A stretch of 20,687 nt of DNA. Origin: a virus. Below, in pieces: positions 14,876-20,687 of this stretch; positions within the stretch are counted from its first letter, which is position 1, and every line of letters starts with the position of its first letter. A model generated the notes under the pieces. The model had not been told where the DNA came from and did not search any database. It saw nothing but the letters and a program-made list of their open reading frames with translations. The stretch lies in the IMG/VR virus record IMGVR_UViG_3300008517_000092, positions 1 to 20,687 of that record, one strand, 5' to 3'. The position numbers and the translations under genes were made by a program.

Positions 14876-14902
14876 TATATATTACCTCCGGTAATTTATT
14901 TG
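14876..14902 (-). promoter_or_regulatory. SD-hairpin leader of the major capsid gene
   Basis: Minus-strand ATTACCGGAGGTAAT (14895-14881) is a perfect 6-bp inverted repeat around GGA and contains the SD. The spacing to ATG (five bases) and the flanks (AATAA upstream, ATATA downstream) are almost the same as before the major tail protein gene: about 27 of 30 aligned positions agree. No other start in the window has this element. Confidence 0.72.
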
Positions 14903-14922
14903 ATTTTTATCTTTAATTTTTT

Positions 14923-15519
14923 TTATGCGAATCTTATCCTGTCGGTGAGAGCAGTCTTATCCGCACTGGTAACAAAATAAGGTAATTCTGATTCATCTAC
15001 GGTACCCCTGACAATGGCCCCCGCAAAGATATTATCCAATAAGGTCGTTACGCCTGGTTCCCTTACTTCTATGGTATCCCGCAGTATGGCACTTGCTGCG
15101 TATTTCACCGTAGCCTCAGATGCAGAAGCCGCATTCGCTTCCTCAATAATAGCCCCCGATGCAATATTGGCATATGCCGCAATTGTTTCGAGTATGAGAG
15201 CCGTAGTTGATAATCTGGAAATTGTTATAGCCACTACTCCTAATTTGATATATTCTCCCGCTATGAATAAATGGGGGGCTTCAACCAATAGAAGCGTAGC
15301 TCCGGATTCATGTTCTGCTGTTAATCTCACAGATTTGATTATATTATACAATCCTGCAGTAGAAGCATCGGCATTTAATAATGCTCCCTTTTTGATTTCC
15401 TTAGTATCGGTTGGGAATCTGTTAGTTTTTACAGTCACTCCACCAGGAATGTCTTCTAAAATCTTTAAAAACACAGGGTCATATATAGCCCCTGATTCTT
15501 TTCTAATTTGTAAACTCAT
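14923..15519 (-). CDS. Probable capsid decoration/head protein, 198 aa
   Basis: The sequence begins MSLQIRKESGAIYDPVFLKI and has a beta-rich, Ala-rich body (LFIAGEYIKLGVVAITI, SGAIIEEANAASASEA) and a C-terminal VRGTVDESELPYFVTSADK. It lies between scaffold and major capsid, where lambda-like phages usually encode the decoration (head stabilisation) protein, and the body contains many short beta strands. The start has a good SD (TAGGAGA, 8 bases). It is longer than lambda gpD, so the assignment is positional. A head fibre or accessory capsid protein remains possible. Confidence 0.66.
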   Translation of the reverse strand: MSLQIRKESGAIYDPVFLKILEDIPGGVTVKTNRFPTDTKEIKKGALLNADASTAGLYNIIKSVRLTAEHESGATLLLVEAPHLFIAGEYIKLGVVAITISRLSTTALILETIAAYANIASGAIIEEANAASASEATVKYAASAILRDTIEVREPGVTTLLDNIFAGAIVRGTVDESELPYFVTSADKTALTDRIRFA

Positions 15520-15539
15520 TGTTTTTGTCTCCTATTTAT

Positions 15540-16289
15540 TTATTTTTTCTCTTTAATTTCTTCGCCTTTCTTGATTTCTTCCTCTGACAGTCCCTGGAGA
15601 GCTTCCCCTTTGGGTCCCTTATTTTTTTCTTCCGCAAAACTTTTCGCCAATTCCTCTCCCATAGATCCTGTCGATTCACCTTTCGATGGCTCTTCTCCAT
15701 CTTTAAGTTTCTTATCAATCTCGGCCTGTTTGAAGTCCAGAACTTTGTCCTTCAAATTCTTAACGCTTTCTTCAATGTCCTCGTCTTTCTCGACTGTAAT
15801 ATAAGATAGGAATCCTTCACTTAAATCTGCTTTTTTAAGTGCATCTTTTATCAAAGTCTCCCGCTTTGTCTTAACAGTTGTTCCGCTCAAATCCTTCACC
15901 AAAGTAGTTAATCTCTTAACTTCTTCAGTTAGATCCGATACTTTCTTATCACTTTCACTCATATCTGCCTGTTCTTCCTTCTTCTTTTTTTCAGCTTTTT
16001 CCTTTGTCGCTGCCTCTTCTTTTTCCTTTGCTGATTTTAGATCATGAGTAGTGATGGCCTGCGATACCCTCCGGTCTGTCTCACTCTGCAGGTATTTATT
16101 GAAACTTCCTTCAAGCCCAGCCTCTTTTATTGCCTCGATAAGCTGTTCTGATGTAAGTTCAATTTTCCCTTTTAATTTTTCAATTTCCGCATCAATTTGA
16201 CTTTCTTCAGTCACCTTAATCTTTTCTGCTAACGCCTCATCAAGCCCTGCTTTCTTCAGTGCTTTTTTAATTTGAGTTGTTAAATCCAT
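15540..16289 (-). CDS. Head scaffold protein with repeated helical motif, 249 aa
   Basis: The protein is very rich in Lys and Glu and mostly helical, as scaffolds are; they occupy the procapsid interior and leave before DNA packaging. A long charged coiled-coil (about 85-135) sits between homologous motifs: LTTQIKKALKKAGLDEALAE at the start and ETLIKDALKKADLSEGFLSY near 144-163, with partial IEAIKEAGLEGSFNKYL at 51-67. The C-terminus is Gly/Glu/Lys-rich and likely disordered. It has a strong SD (AAGGAGA, about 9 bases) and precedes the decoration and capsid genes. The lambda-E-type capsid lacking a delta domain needs such a protein. Confidence 0.85.
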   Translation of the reverse strand: MDLTTQIKKALKKAGLDEALAEKIKVTEESQIDAEIEKLKGKIELTSEQLIEAIKEAGLEGSFNKYLQSETDRRVSQAITTHDLKSAKEKEEAATKEKAEKKKKEEQADMSESDKKVSDLTEEVKRLTTLVKDLSGTTVKTKRETLIKDALKKADLSEGFLSYITVEKDEDIEESVKNLKDKVLDFKQAEIDKKLKDGEEPSKGESTGSMGEELAKSFAEEKNKGPKGEALQGLSEEEIKKGEEIKEKK

Positions 16290-16312
16290 TTTAATTAATC
16301 TCCTTTATATTT

Positions 16313-16501
16313 TTATTTTAAATTTACTTTTAAAGCCGAATTTCTCAATACTTCAGATATATTGCTCTGTTTCTTTCTTACTTCCTTTTCTACTTCTGAC
16401 ATCAGTTTCTTATCTTTCCTGATTTCCACAGCCTTAATCAAAGTATCTACTGCGTTGGCAATTTCCCATTTTTTCTGTCTTTCTTTTTCTGTTTCCGGCA
16501 T
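16313..16501 (-). CDS. Small charged phage protein, 62 aa
   Basis: The protein begins MPETEKERQKKWEIANAVDT and is one or two charged helices with LIKAVEIRKDKKLMSEVEKE. I recall similar short proteins next to phage scaffold genes, but no function is known to me. Its SD is weak (GGAAG about 12 bases from ATG), so expression may be low. It is the first gene after the promoter-terminator region. No domain is visible. Confidence 0.62.
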   Translation of the reverse strand: MPETEKERQKKWEIANAVDTLIKAVEIRKDKKLMSEVEKEVRKKQSNISEVLRNSALKVNLK

Positions 16502-16536
16502 TTATTTATACACTTCCGATTTGATTATTCTCGCAT

Positions 16537-16587
16537 AAAAAAAGAGAGCCATTCGAAAAGTTTTTAAACTTCCTCAAATGGCTCTCT
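16537..16587 (-). terminator. Intrinsic terminator between the glycosyltransferase cassette and the scaffold unit
   Basis: On the minus strand an 11-bp perfect stem (AGAGAGCCATT / AATGGCTCTCT, arms 16587-16577 and 16553-16543) with further pairing in its 23-base interior is followed by a run of seven T. This is a textbook Rho-independent terminator for leftward transcription. The T run is only on this side, so it is one-directional. It ends the sugar-gene transcript and would also block most transcription starting from the promoter just upstream. Confidence 0.9.
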
Positions 16588-16614
16588 GGATTGGAGCTCT
16601 ATTTATTTATTTTT

Positions 16615-16642
16615 ATTATAACATTTTATTTAATTTTTGCAA
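16615..16642 (-). promoter_or_regulatory. Candidate extended -10 sigma70-type promoter at the end of the sugar cassette
   Basis: On the minus strand a perfect TATAAT (16620-16615) is preceded by TG one base away (TGTTATAAT), an extended -10. A TTGCAA (16642-16637) lies 16 bases upstream, matching the -35 consensus at four of six positions. The -35 is in the last codons of the methyltransferase-glycosyltransferase gene. Transcription would start near 16605-16609 and meet the terminator within about 70 bases. AT-rich DNA makes TATAAT common, but the combined elements and location are suggestive. Confidence 0.5.
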
Positions 16643-18261
16643 ATTTCTTTGTATTTTCTAAAATTATTCATAAATTCTGTCCCCTGGCTAATCCCATAAT
16701 TTTTTATAGCCTGGCATGTTATTCTGTTCTCCAATTCCTTTTCGTTTACTTTAAATATTTTATTCACTTCTGTAAAGCAATAGGCCGTCTGGATGGGAAT
16801 ATCCTTTATCCTGTCTTTGATCTGCCTCGATGCTGATGTTTCGCTATGCTCATATCCCCCATAGGTATAATAGATGGGTATGATATTTTTTATATATCCG
16901 GAGAATACCATTATATCCAACAGTAAGGTATCGGGGGCAACATTCATTCTTTTTATCCTAATTTTCTCATAGAGCATATCCGATTCGTTATAGGCCTTTA
17001 GTAGATTGCTTTTCTTTATAATAGTATTACTAAGTGATATTTTCCCAGAAAGAGTAAATAATTCCGATATGATATGATCATAAATCGATTTTAGATATCG
17101 ATGGTACCAGATATCCCCCGTAAATTTGCCATTTTTCATTAATGCACATGAATTCGACAGGTGGGTATTTTCAGGACAGTTCTTTAAGTCCCGCATAATC
17201 TTCCTGATACATCCCGGGAATATCAAATCATCGATGTCGAGAAAAAAGATATAATCATTGCTTGCCTTCTTCAAACCCTCATATCGTGCCTTATGTTCAC
17301 CCGAATTAATTTTGAGATTAATTAACTGGGAATTGGGTAAACTACGTAATTTCTCCTGCAGCAATATCTTTGTCCTATCGATTGAGCAATCATTCACATA
17401 GATTATTTCTAGGTCCGGATAACTCACTTTCCATAAATTTTTAATTGATCTTCCAATATATTCCTCCCCATTATAAACAGGAATGATAATTGATACGCCC
17501 TCTTTAGGAATTTTTTCCTCAAGTTTGTTTCTTGCCGAACCGATAGCGATTAGCCAACTGCCCACATTATCGTCTCCATTAAATGATCTGGCCAGATTCC
17601 GCGATAATTGCAAGGTTATAAGTTCGGGATTTATTCGCTTCAAATAATATGCCTCTGAGCCCAACCCTATGATCTGCTCATGAAGCATAGACAAACCAGC
17701 TTCTTTGAATAGATCCGATAATGTTAAAAAGTCCCTCTCGAATCCGTATTCCCACGTTCCCTCCTTCTGTGAATATGATTTTGATAGTTTGTATGTATCC
17801 GAACCGCCATAAGGCACCCCCACTATGATGTACTTGCCCAATTTGCCCATTTCCTTAAGCATTTCTATTATCTTTAAATCGTCAAAATGCTCTAAGAGCC
17901 CCATACTGAAAACCATATCATAATAATTGCGTCTCGATTCATTTTCTCCAAAATCAGACAAATCTATTTCTCGAAATATACAATTATTTATCTGGTAATC
18001 ATTAGCAATCCTATTCGCCAATTTAACGCTCTCCGGATCTTTATCTATTCCCTCACATTTAGCACCCCTGAGAGCCAATTCAATACAGTATTGACCGGTG
18101 CCAGTCCCCACATCAAGAATAGACTTGTTTTTCAAATCAAAATATTTCAGTAGAATACCTATGAATTCAGATCTGAGCAACATGCCACCCGGTTCGTTCA
18201 TAATAGAAACAGAATCTATGTTCTGATAGCTCTTCCAAAGAGAATTCCATACCTTGCTCAT
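16630..18261 (-). CDS. Fused SAM methyltransferase and GT2 glycosyltransferase, 543 aa
   Basis: Residues about 1-230 are a class I SAM-dependent methyltransferase: motif I SILDVGTGTGQYCIELAL at 47-64, acidic GIDKDPESVKLAN at 71-83, and MVFSMGLLEHFDDL at about 116-129, as in small-molecule or sugar methyltransferases. Residues about 253-370 are a GT2 domain: GVSIIIPVYNGEEYIGRSI, EIIYVNDCSIDRT and DYIFFLDIDDLIFPG with the DxD motif (D342, D344). The C-terminal 170 residues are not recognised. Both activities in one chain suggest transfer and capping (methylation) of the same glycan, as on phage or host surface sugars; this is inferred. SD AAGGAGATATA, five bases before ATG, is formed by the last codons of the previous gene, which abuts it. 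Confidence 0.9.
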   Translation of the reverse strand: MSKVWNSLWKSYQNIDSVSIMNEPGGMLLRSEFIGILLKYFDLKNKSILDVGTGTGQYCIELALRGAKCEGIDKDPESVKLANRIANDYQINNCIFREIDLSDFGENESRRNYYDMVFSMGLLEHFDDLKIIEMLKEMGKLGKYIIVGVPYGGSDTYKLSKSYSQKEGTWEYGFERDFLTLSDLFKEAGLSMLHEQIIGLGSEAYYLKRINPELITLQLSRNLARSFNGDDNVGSWLIAIGSARNKLEEKIPKEGVSIIIPVYNGEEYIGRSIKNLWKVSYPDLEIIYVNDCSIDRTKILLQEKLRSLPNSQLINLKINSGEHKARYEGLKKASNDYIFFLDIDDLIFPGCIRKIMRDLKNCPENTHLSNSCALMKNGKFTGDIWYHRYLKSIYDHIISELFTLSGKISLSNTIIKKSNLLKAYNESDMLYEKIRIKRMNVAPDTLLLDIMVFSGYIKNIIPIYYTYGGYEHSETSASRQIKDRIKDIPIQTAYCFTEVNKIFKVNEKELENRITCQAIKNYGISQGTEFMNNFRKYKEICKN

Positions 18262-19239
18262 TTATATCTCCTTTATAATTTCCTTAGTTTGTTTTAGCTG
18301 ATTCTTAAATGTCCAGCCTTTGTCTATAATCCATTGCCTATAAGCGCTTGAATAATAATCTTGAGATTTTATTATATTAACCGCTCCCTCAATCGTATTA
18401 AATATATCACCCTTTCGGTATAATTCTTTGGCCCCCCTGAAATTATGGATTACCGGTTTAATTCCCCTGGCCATGGCCTCGAAAATACCATACCCAAAAC
18501 TTTCATGTATCGATGTATGAAGCAGATAATTTTTATCTTTCCAGAAGCCCCCCATGTCATCAATCCAACCGTAGAATTTTACATTATCCCGTAGTCCCAT
18601 TTCCTTGATCATATATTCCAGGTATATTTTATATCTCAAATCCTGGAATGAACCTGCTATATGAAGTCTATATTGTGGATCAACGATAAAACCTCCATAC
18701 ATAAAACCTTTATGATTAATATTATGAATCCCTTTAATTAACTTATTTAATATTTGCAAGGCCATTTGGGGATTTTTCTTATAGTTAATGAATCCAACCC
18801 AGGCTATGTTATGCCCAGGCTGCCGCTTCCTCCATGGAGTAGAGTCTAGATCAATTCCATTAGAAACGATTTCTGTTTTAACTTTATTCTCGATATCGGG
18901 TATAAATTCTTTCAGGATTTCCTTGATATGGGGAGCTACCAGAATCAATTTATCTACTATAAGCCAATTGATCTGTCTAGGAAAATCCGTAAATACTTCA
19001 TAACTATGAAGTCTGATTATAACCTTTTTGCCCTTGATCCCCTCGTAATTCGTTCCTATAATGGCCGATTGATTGCACCATTCCAGCCAGACAATATCAG
19101 CCCAGTCGATTGCATTATATACATCCTGCTGGGCTCTGATTATGAACTTCCTGACGATATAATCGGCTGACAATCCCTCGATTATCGGGTCTATGAATTG
19201 GTCAAGTCCTGCCAGGCATATAAAACCTATCTTTTTCAT
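18262..19239 (-). CDS. GT4-type glycosyltransferase, 325 aa
   Basis: The C-terminal half has the GT-B nucleotide-sugar site: VSNGIDLD at 125-132, RLHIAGSFQDL, NVKFYGWIDDM, then TSIHESFGYGIFEAMARGIKPV (E246, G249 and E254 are the key residues) typical of family 4. The N-terminal half is an alpha/beta fold (IVWLEWCNQSA, VIIRLHSYEVFTDFP, LILVAPHIKEIL). At 325 residues it is slightly short, and no membrane segment is seen. The strong SD (AAGGAGG, about 9 bases) suggests good expression. It is translated immediately before the MT-GT2 gene, so the two likely act in sequence. The acceptor is unknown. Confidence 0.9.
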   Translation of the reverse strand: MKKIGFICLAGLDQFIDPIIEGLSADYIVRKFIIRAQQDVYNAIDWADIVWLEWCNQSAIIGTNYEGIKGKKVIIRLHSYEVFTDFPRQINWLIVDKLILVAPHIKEILKEFIPDIENKVKTEIVSNGIDLDSTPWRKRQPGHNIAWVGFINYKKNPQMALQILNKLIKGIHNINHKGFMYGGFIVDPQYRLHIAGSFQDLRYKIYLEYMIKEMGLRDNVKFYGWIDDMGGFWKDKNYLLHTSIHESFGYGIFEAMARGIKPVIHNFRGAKELYRKGDIFNTIEGAVNIIKSQDYYSSAYRQWIIDKGWTFKNQLKQTKEIIKEI

Positions 19240-19252
19240 TTATCCCTCCTTC

Positions 19253-19471
19253 TCAAAATAGAACTTTATCTCTTTTATATATAGTTTTATATAATACTTT
19301 GCCTTTAAAAACAAAACCTAAAATCGTTGATTTTAATAATCTCCGTTCAAATTCTTTGCGGGTTATTTTTTCCTCATTAGATGAATATTCATAATTTTTT
19401 CTATCCCAACCATCTGGATCAATAATTTTACAATCATACTCTTTGATCCATTCTGAACTAGCCTTTTTCAT
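19253..19471 (-). CDS. Small conserved-looking phage protein, 72 aa
   Basis: The middle phrase IDPDGWDRKNYEYSSNEEKI, followed by ITRKEFERRLLKST, resembles short proteins I have seen encoded near phage portal and head genes, but I do not know a function. The protein is charged and ends with a strand-like GFVFKGKVLYKTIYKR. It has a clear SD (AAAGGAG, about 7 bases before ATG). It is 13 bases upstream of the GT4 gene and 15 bases downstream of the 58-aa gene, so it belongs to the same transcript. Confidence 0.68.
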   Translation of the reverse strand: MKKASSEWIKEYDCKIIDPDGWDRKNYEYSSNEEKITRKEFERRLLKSTILGFVFKGKVLYKTIYKRDKVLF

Positions 19472-19486
19472 TTATTTCTCCTTTCA

Positions 19487-19663
19487 TTATGGTTCGAATT
19501 TCTCGCCTGGTTCTCTACTGATCGCAATTCCCTGTTTAATGGCTTTTAATTTTGCTGCTGCTTCGGATTTTTCATTACCGGCCGTATAGGTAAAACAAGA
19601 TTTATTATTTTCTCCGTACTTCCAGCCCGGTTTATTGTCTTTTCTGCATTTTACCAATGGCAT
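19487..19663 (-). CDS. Small phage protein with KPGWKYG motif, 58 aa
   Basis: The reading frame runs from ATG 19663 to TAA 19487 and is short enough to be missed by ordinary ORF length limits. It begins MPLVKCRKDNKPGWKYGENN and continues with SCFTYTAGNE, then a helix ending KAIKQGIAI. The two Cys with Gly-Trp and Tyr-Thr-Tyr spacing, then a Lys/Ala helix, recall a small widespread phage protein found beside portal, minor head and protease genes; I cannot give a function. SD AAAGGAG overlaps the end of the 59-aa gene. It sits five bases after that gene. Confidence 0.78.
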   Translation of the reverse strand: MPLVKCRKDNKPGWKYGENNKSCFTYTAGNEKSEAAAKLKAIKQGIAISREPGEKFEP

Positions 19664-19668
19664 CTATC

Positions 19669-19848
19669 TCACTCCTTTGGCTCGAATACTATATTATTTT
19701 TTTGATTAGGTAATGGCTTTTTATGATCATTTTCTCCCGATATAATCTTCCAGGGAATCCCCGGAGGTTTGGGAAAAGCCTTACATTTATTAAATTTCTT
19801 TTCAGAATTGATAAAATTTTTACATTTTGCACAAATTATTTCGTTCAT
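19669..19848 (-). CDS. Small zinc-ribbon-like phage protein, 59 aa
   Basis: Begins at ATG 19848, overlapping the previous gene's stop (ATGA), and ends at TGA 19669. The N-terminus has CAKCKNF, and a further KCKAF about 13 residues later, so three cysteines could bind a metal, perhaps with His41 or Asp. The remainder reads PKPPGIPWKIISGENDHKKP and ends NNIVFEP. The IPWKIISGENDH...KP pattern is one I associate with a common small protein encoded beside phage minor head genes. Function is unknown. Translational coupling with the minor head gene is likely. Confidence 0.82.
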   Translation of the reverse strand: MNEIICAKCKNFINSEKKFNKCKAFPKPPGIPWKIISGENDHKKPLPNQKNNIVFEPKE

Positions 19849-20687
19849 TTTAATAACCCCTCAACTAATAATTTTCTTAATGGTGGTAATTTATTCGCCC
19901 TGTAAAGAGCGAATATTTCAGCCCACGATTCAGTTAAACCGTCACCCTCTGCATATCCACTTATCATCATTTTTAATAAACTTCTATCTTTTAAAAATGT
20001 ATATTCTTTTACAAATTCAGATTTTACAGATAGCTTTTTAGCATAATCTAAAATATGCCCATATTCATGGTCAACTATATGTTCTATATTCTTTAGTCTG
20101 TTGAAGCCAGTAGCAAAACAATTTTCTAATGATTCTTTTAATAAAGCAGTTCCTTTCTTTGAAAAAAATTTCTCATTAAAAGATATAGCTGATTCATTAC
20201 TTGTTAAAGGCCACGCTTCGGCAAATGTTCCGCTTTTAATAGGCCCAAATTTTGCATACGGATATACTCTTTTAAGTGCCCTTCTTATAGCCTGGGAACT
20301 ACCGACAAAATTAGGTCTAACTTTGTAATCTTTTATTAAATCGGTTAGCCGTTTATTAATCATATTAGCATTATCTAAACTCACCCTACCAAAGTTAACC
20401 CCAACTATATTTCCTTTAGGATTAATTAAACTTTCCCCATATCTTGTCGCTTCTTCCATTGTTTTCGCTGGCACAAATCCAAGACCAATTGGTCTAATAA
20501 CCTCAGGTCCCGGCATGATTACCTTCGTCACGCTATCTTTTAACTGAAAATCACCGGTAAAATTGTCCCTTATAAAATATGGTGTATTCTTATATCCCGC
20601 TATCTTTTTAGCATTCAGTTTTACCCATCTCGCCGCCTTTTTGGGAATCTTCGAAATATACTTTGATTTGGGGATCTTCCCGGTTTT
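19845..20687 (-). CDS. Probable minor head protein, C-terminal part with HExxH metallopeptidase-like domain (5' end outside window)
   Basis: The frame is open from the window edge, 52 codons before the first internal GTG at 20531, so the true start lies outside. The visible 280 residues begin with a basic stretch (KTGKIPKSKYISKIPKKAA), followed by a linker-like region. A zinc-site motif HIVDHEYGHILDYAKKL lies about 207-211 residues into the visible part, and TESWAEIFALY follows about 45 residues later and could give the third ligand. This HExxH plus E pattern fits gluzincin-type peptidases such as the lethal-factor-like group. Head assignment rests on its position before small head-associated genes. 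C-terminal extensions with peptidase or toxin domains on Mu-F/SPP1-gp7 minor head proteins are known. A separate peptidase is possible. Confidence 0.68.
   Translation of the reverse strand, partial: KTGKIPKSKYISKIPKKAARWVKLNAKKIAGYKNTPYFIRDNFTGDFQLKDSVTKVIMPGPEVIRPIGLGFVPAKTMEEATRYGESLINPKGNIVGVNFGRVSLDNANMINKRLTDLIKDYKVRPNFVGSSQAIRRALKRVYPYAKFGPIKSGTFAEAWPLTSNESAISFNEKFFSKKGTALLKESLENCFATGFNRLKNIEHIVDHEYGHILDYAKKLSVKSEFVKEYTFLKDRSLLKMMISGYAEGDGLTESWAEIFALYRANKLPPLRKLLVEGLLK

Noticed and set aside
15014-15556. Plus-strand frame of 180 codons opposite the decoration gene
   Set aside because: It lies opposite a minus-strand gene with a clear start and operon fit, has no SD of note and shows no domain.
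15536-15718. Alternative minus-strand 60-codon frame within the scaffold gene
   Set aside because: It is a Lys/Arg-rich shadow of the Lys/Glu-rich scaffold coding sequence.
16501-16536. Promoter for the scaffold unit between terminator and the 62-aa gene
   Set aside because: A TATAAA lies near 16505-16510 but is too close to the ATG and has no -35-like partner.
1-20687. tRNA, rRNA, attachment sites, integrase or insertion sequence
   Set aside because: I saw no cloverleaf, no integrase or transposase coding and no terminal inverted repeats; the window does not show whether this is a prophage or a free phage.

Overview
This window is a late (virion-building) region of a tailed bacteriophage or prophage. 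Every gene I can support is on the minus strand, so the biological reading order runs from base 20687 down to base 1. The DNA is clearly AT-rich, genes are packed with ATGA, GTGA or TAATG junctions, and most starts have good Shine-Dalgarno sequences (AGGAGG type). This points to a phage of an AT-rich bacterium with ordinary Shine-Dalgarno initiation, possibly of the Firmicutes type, but the host cannot be named from the sequence. A tail tube, tail-assembly chaperones and a long tape measure are present and no sheath gene is seen, so a siphovirus-like long flexible tail is the best guess.

Head module (20687 to 13149). It opens with the C-terminal part of a probable minor head protein carrying an HExxH metallopeptidase-like domain, cut by the window edge. 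Three small conserved-looking phage proteins follow (59, 58 and 72 aa). Next come two sugar-related genes: a GT4-type glycosyltransferase and a fused SAM-methyltransferase/GT2 glycosyltransferase. At the end of this cassette are a good extended -10 promoter and, within about 70 bases, an intrinsic terminator. Below it are a small charged protein, a scaffold with internal repeats, a probable decoration protein, the lambda-E-type major capsid protein, a head-tail connector and a stopper-like protein. A LAGLIDADG homing endonuclease sits directly below these.

Tail module (12385 to 1). A gp10-like neck protein, a tail-terminator-like protein and a probable major tail (tube) protein come first, followed by a strong hairpin. 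The tail-assembly chaperone gene has a clear -1 reading-frame extension, giving a G/GT pair. The tape measure does not follow at once. About 5.7 kb intervene: two small proteins, a 1010-aa protein made mostly of 28 glycine/serine/tyrosine-rich repeats of 20-25 residues, a small beta-rich protein, a GT2 glycosyltransferase with a TPR-like tail, and an HNH/NUMOD3 homing endonuclease. Then come the 1420-aa tape measure and the start of another tail protein.

The most interesting points are: (i) three sugar-transfer genes within a structural operon, one almost adjacent to a giant Ser/Thr/Tyr-rich repeat protein, suggesting phage-encoded virion glycosylation; (ii) a nearly identical hairpin/SD leader placed before only two genes, major capsid and major tail; (iii) a promoter-leader-terminator arrangement in the middle of the late operon, which would fit antitermination control or a short RNA; (iv) a programmed -1 frameshift whose downstream frame is hidden from ordinary ORF calling; (v) two homing endonucleases fitted between complete genes, with their 3' ends supplying the next gene's ribosome binding site.
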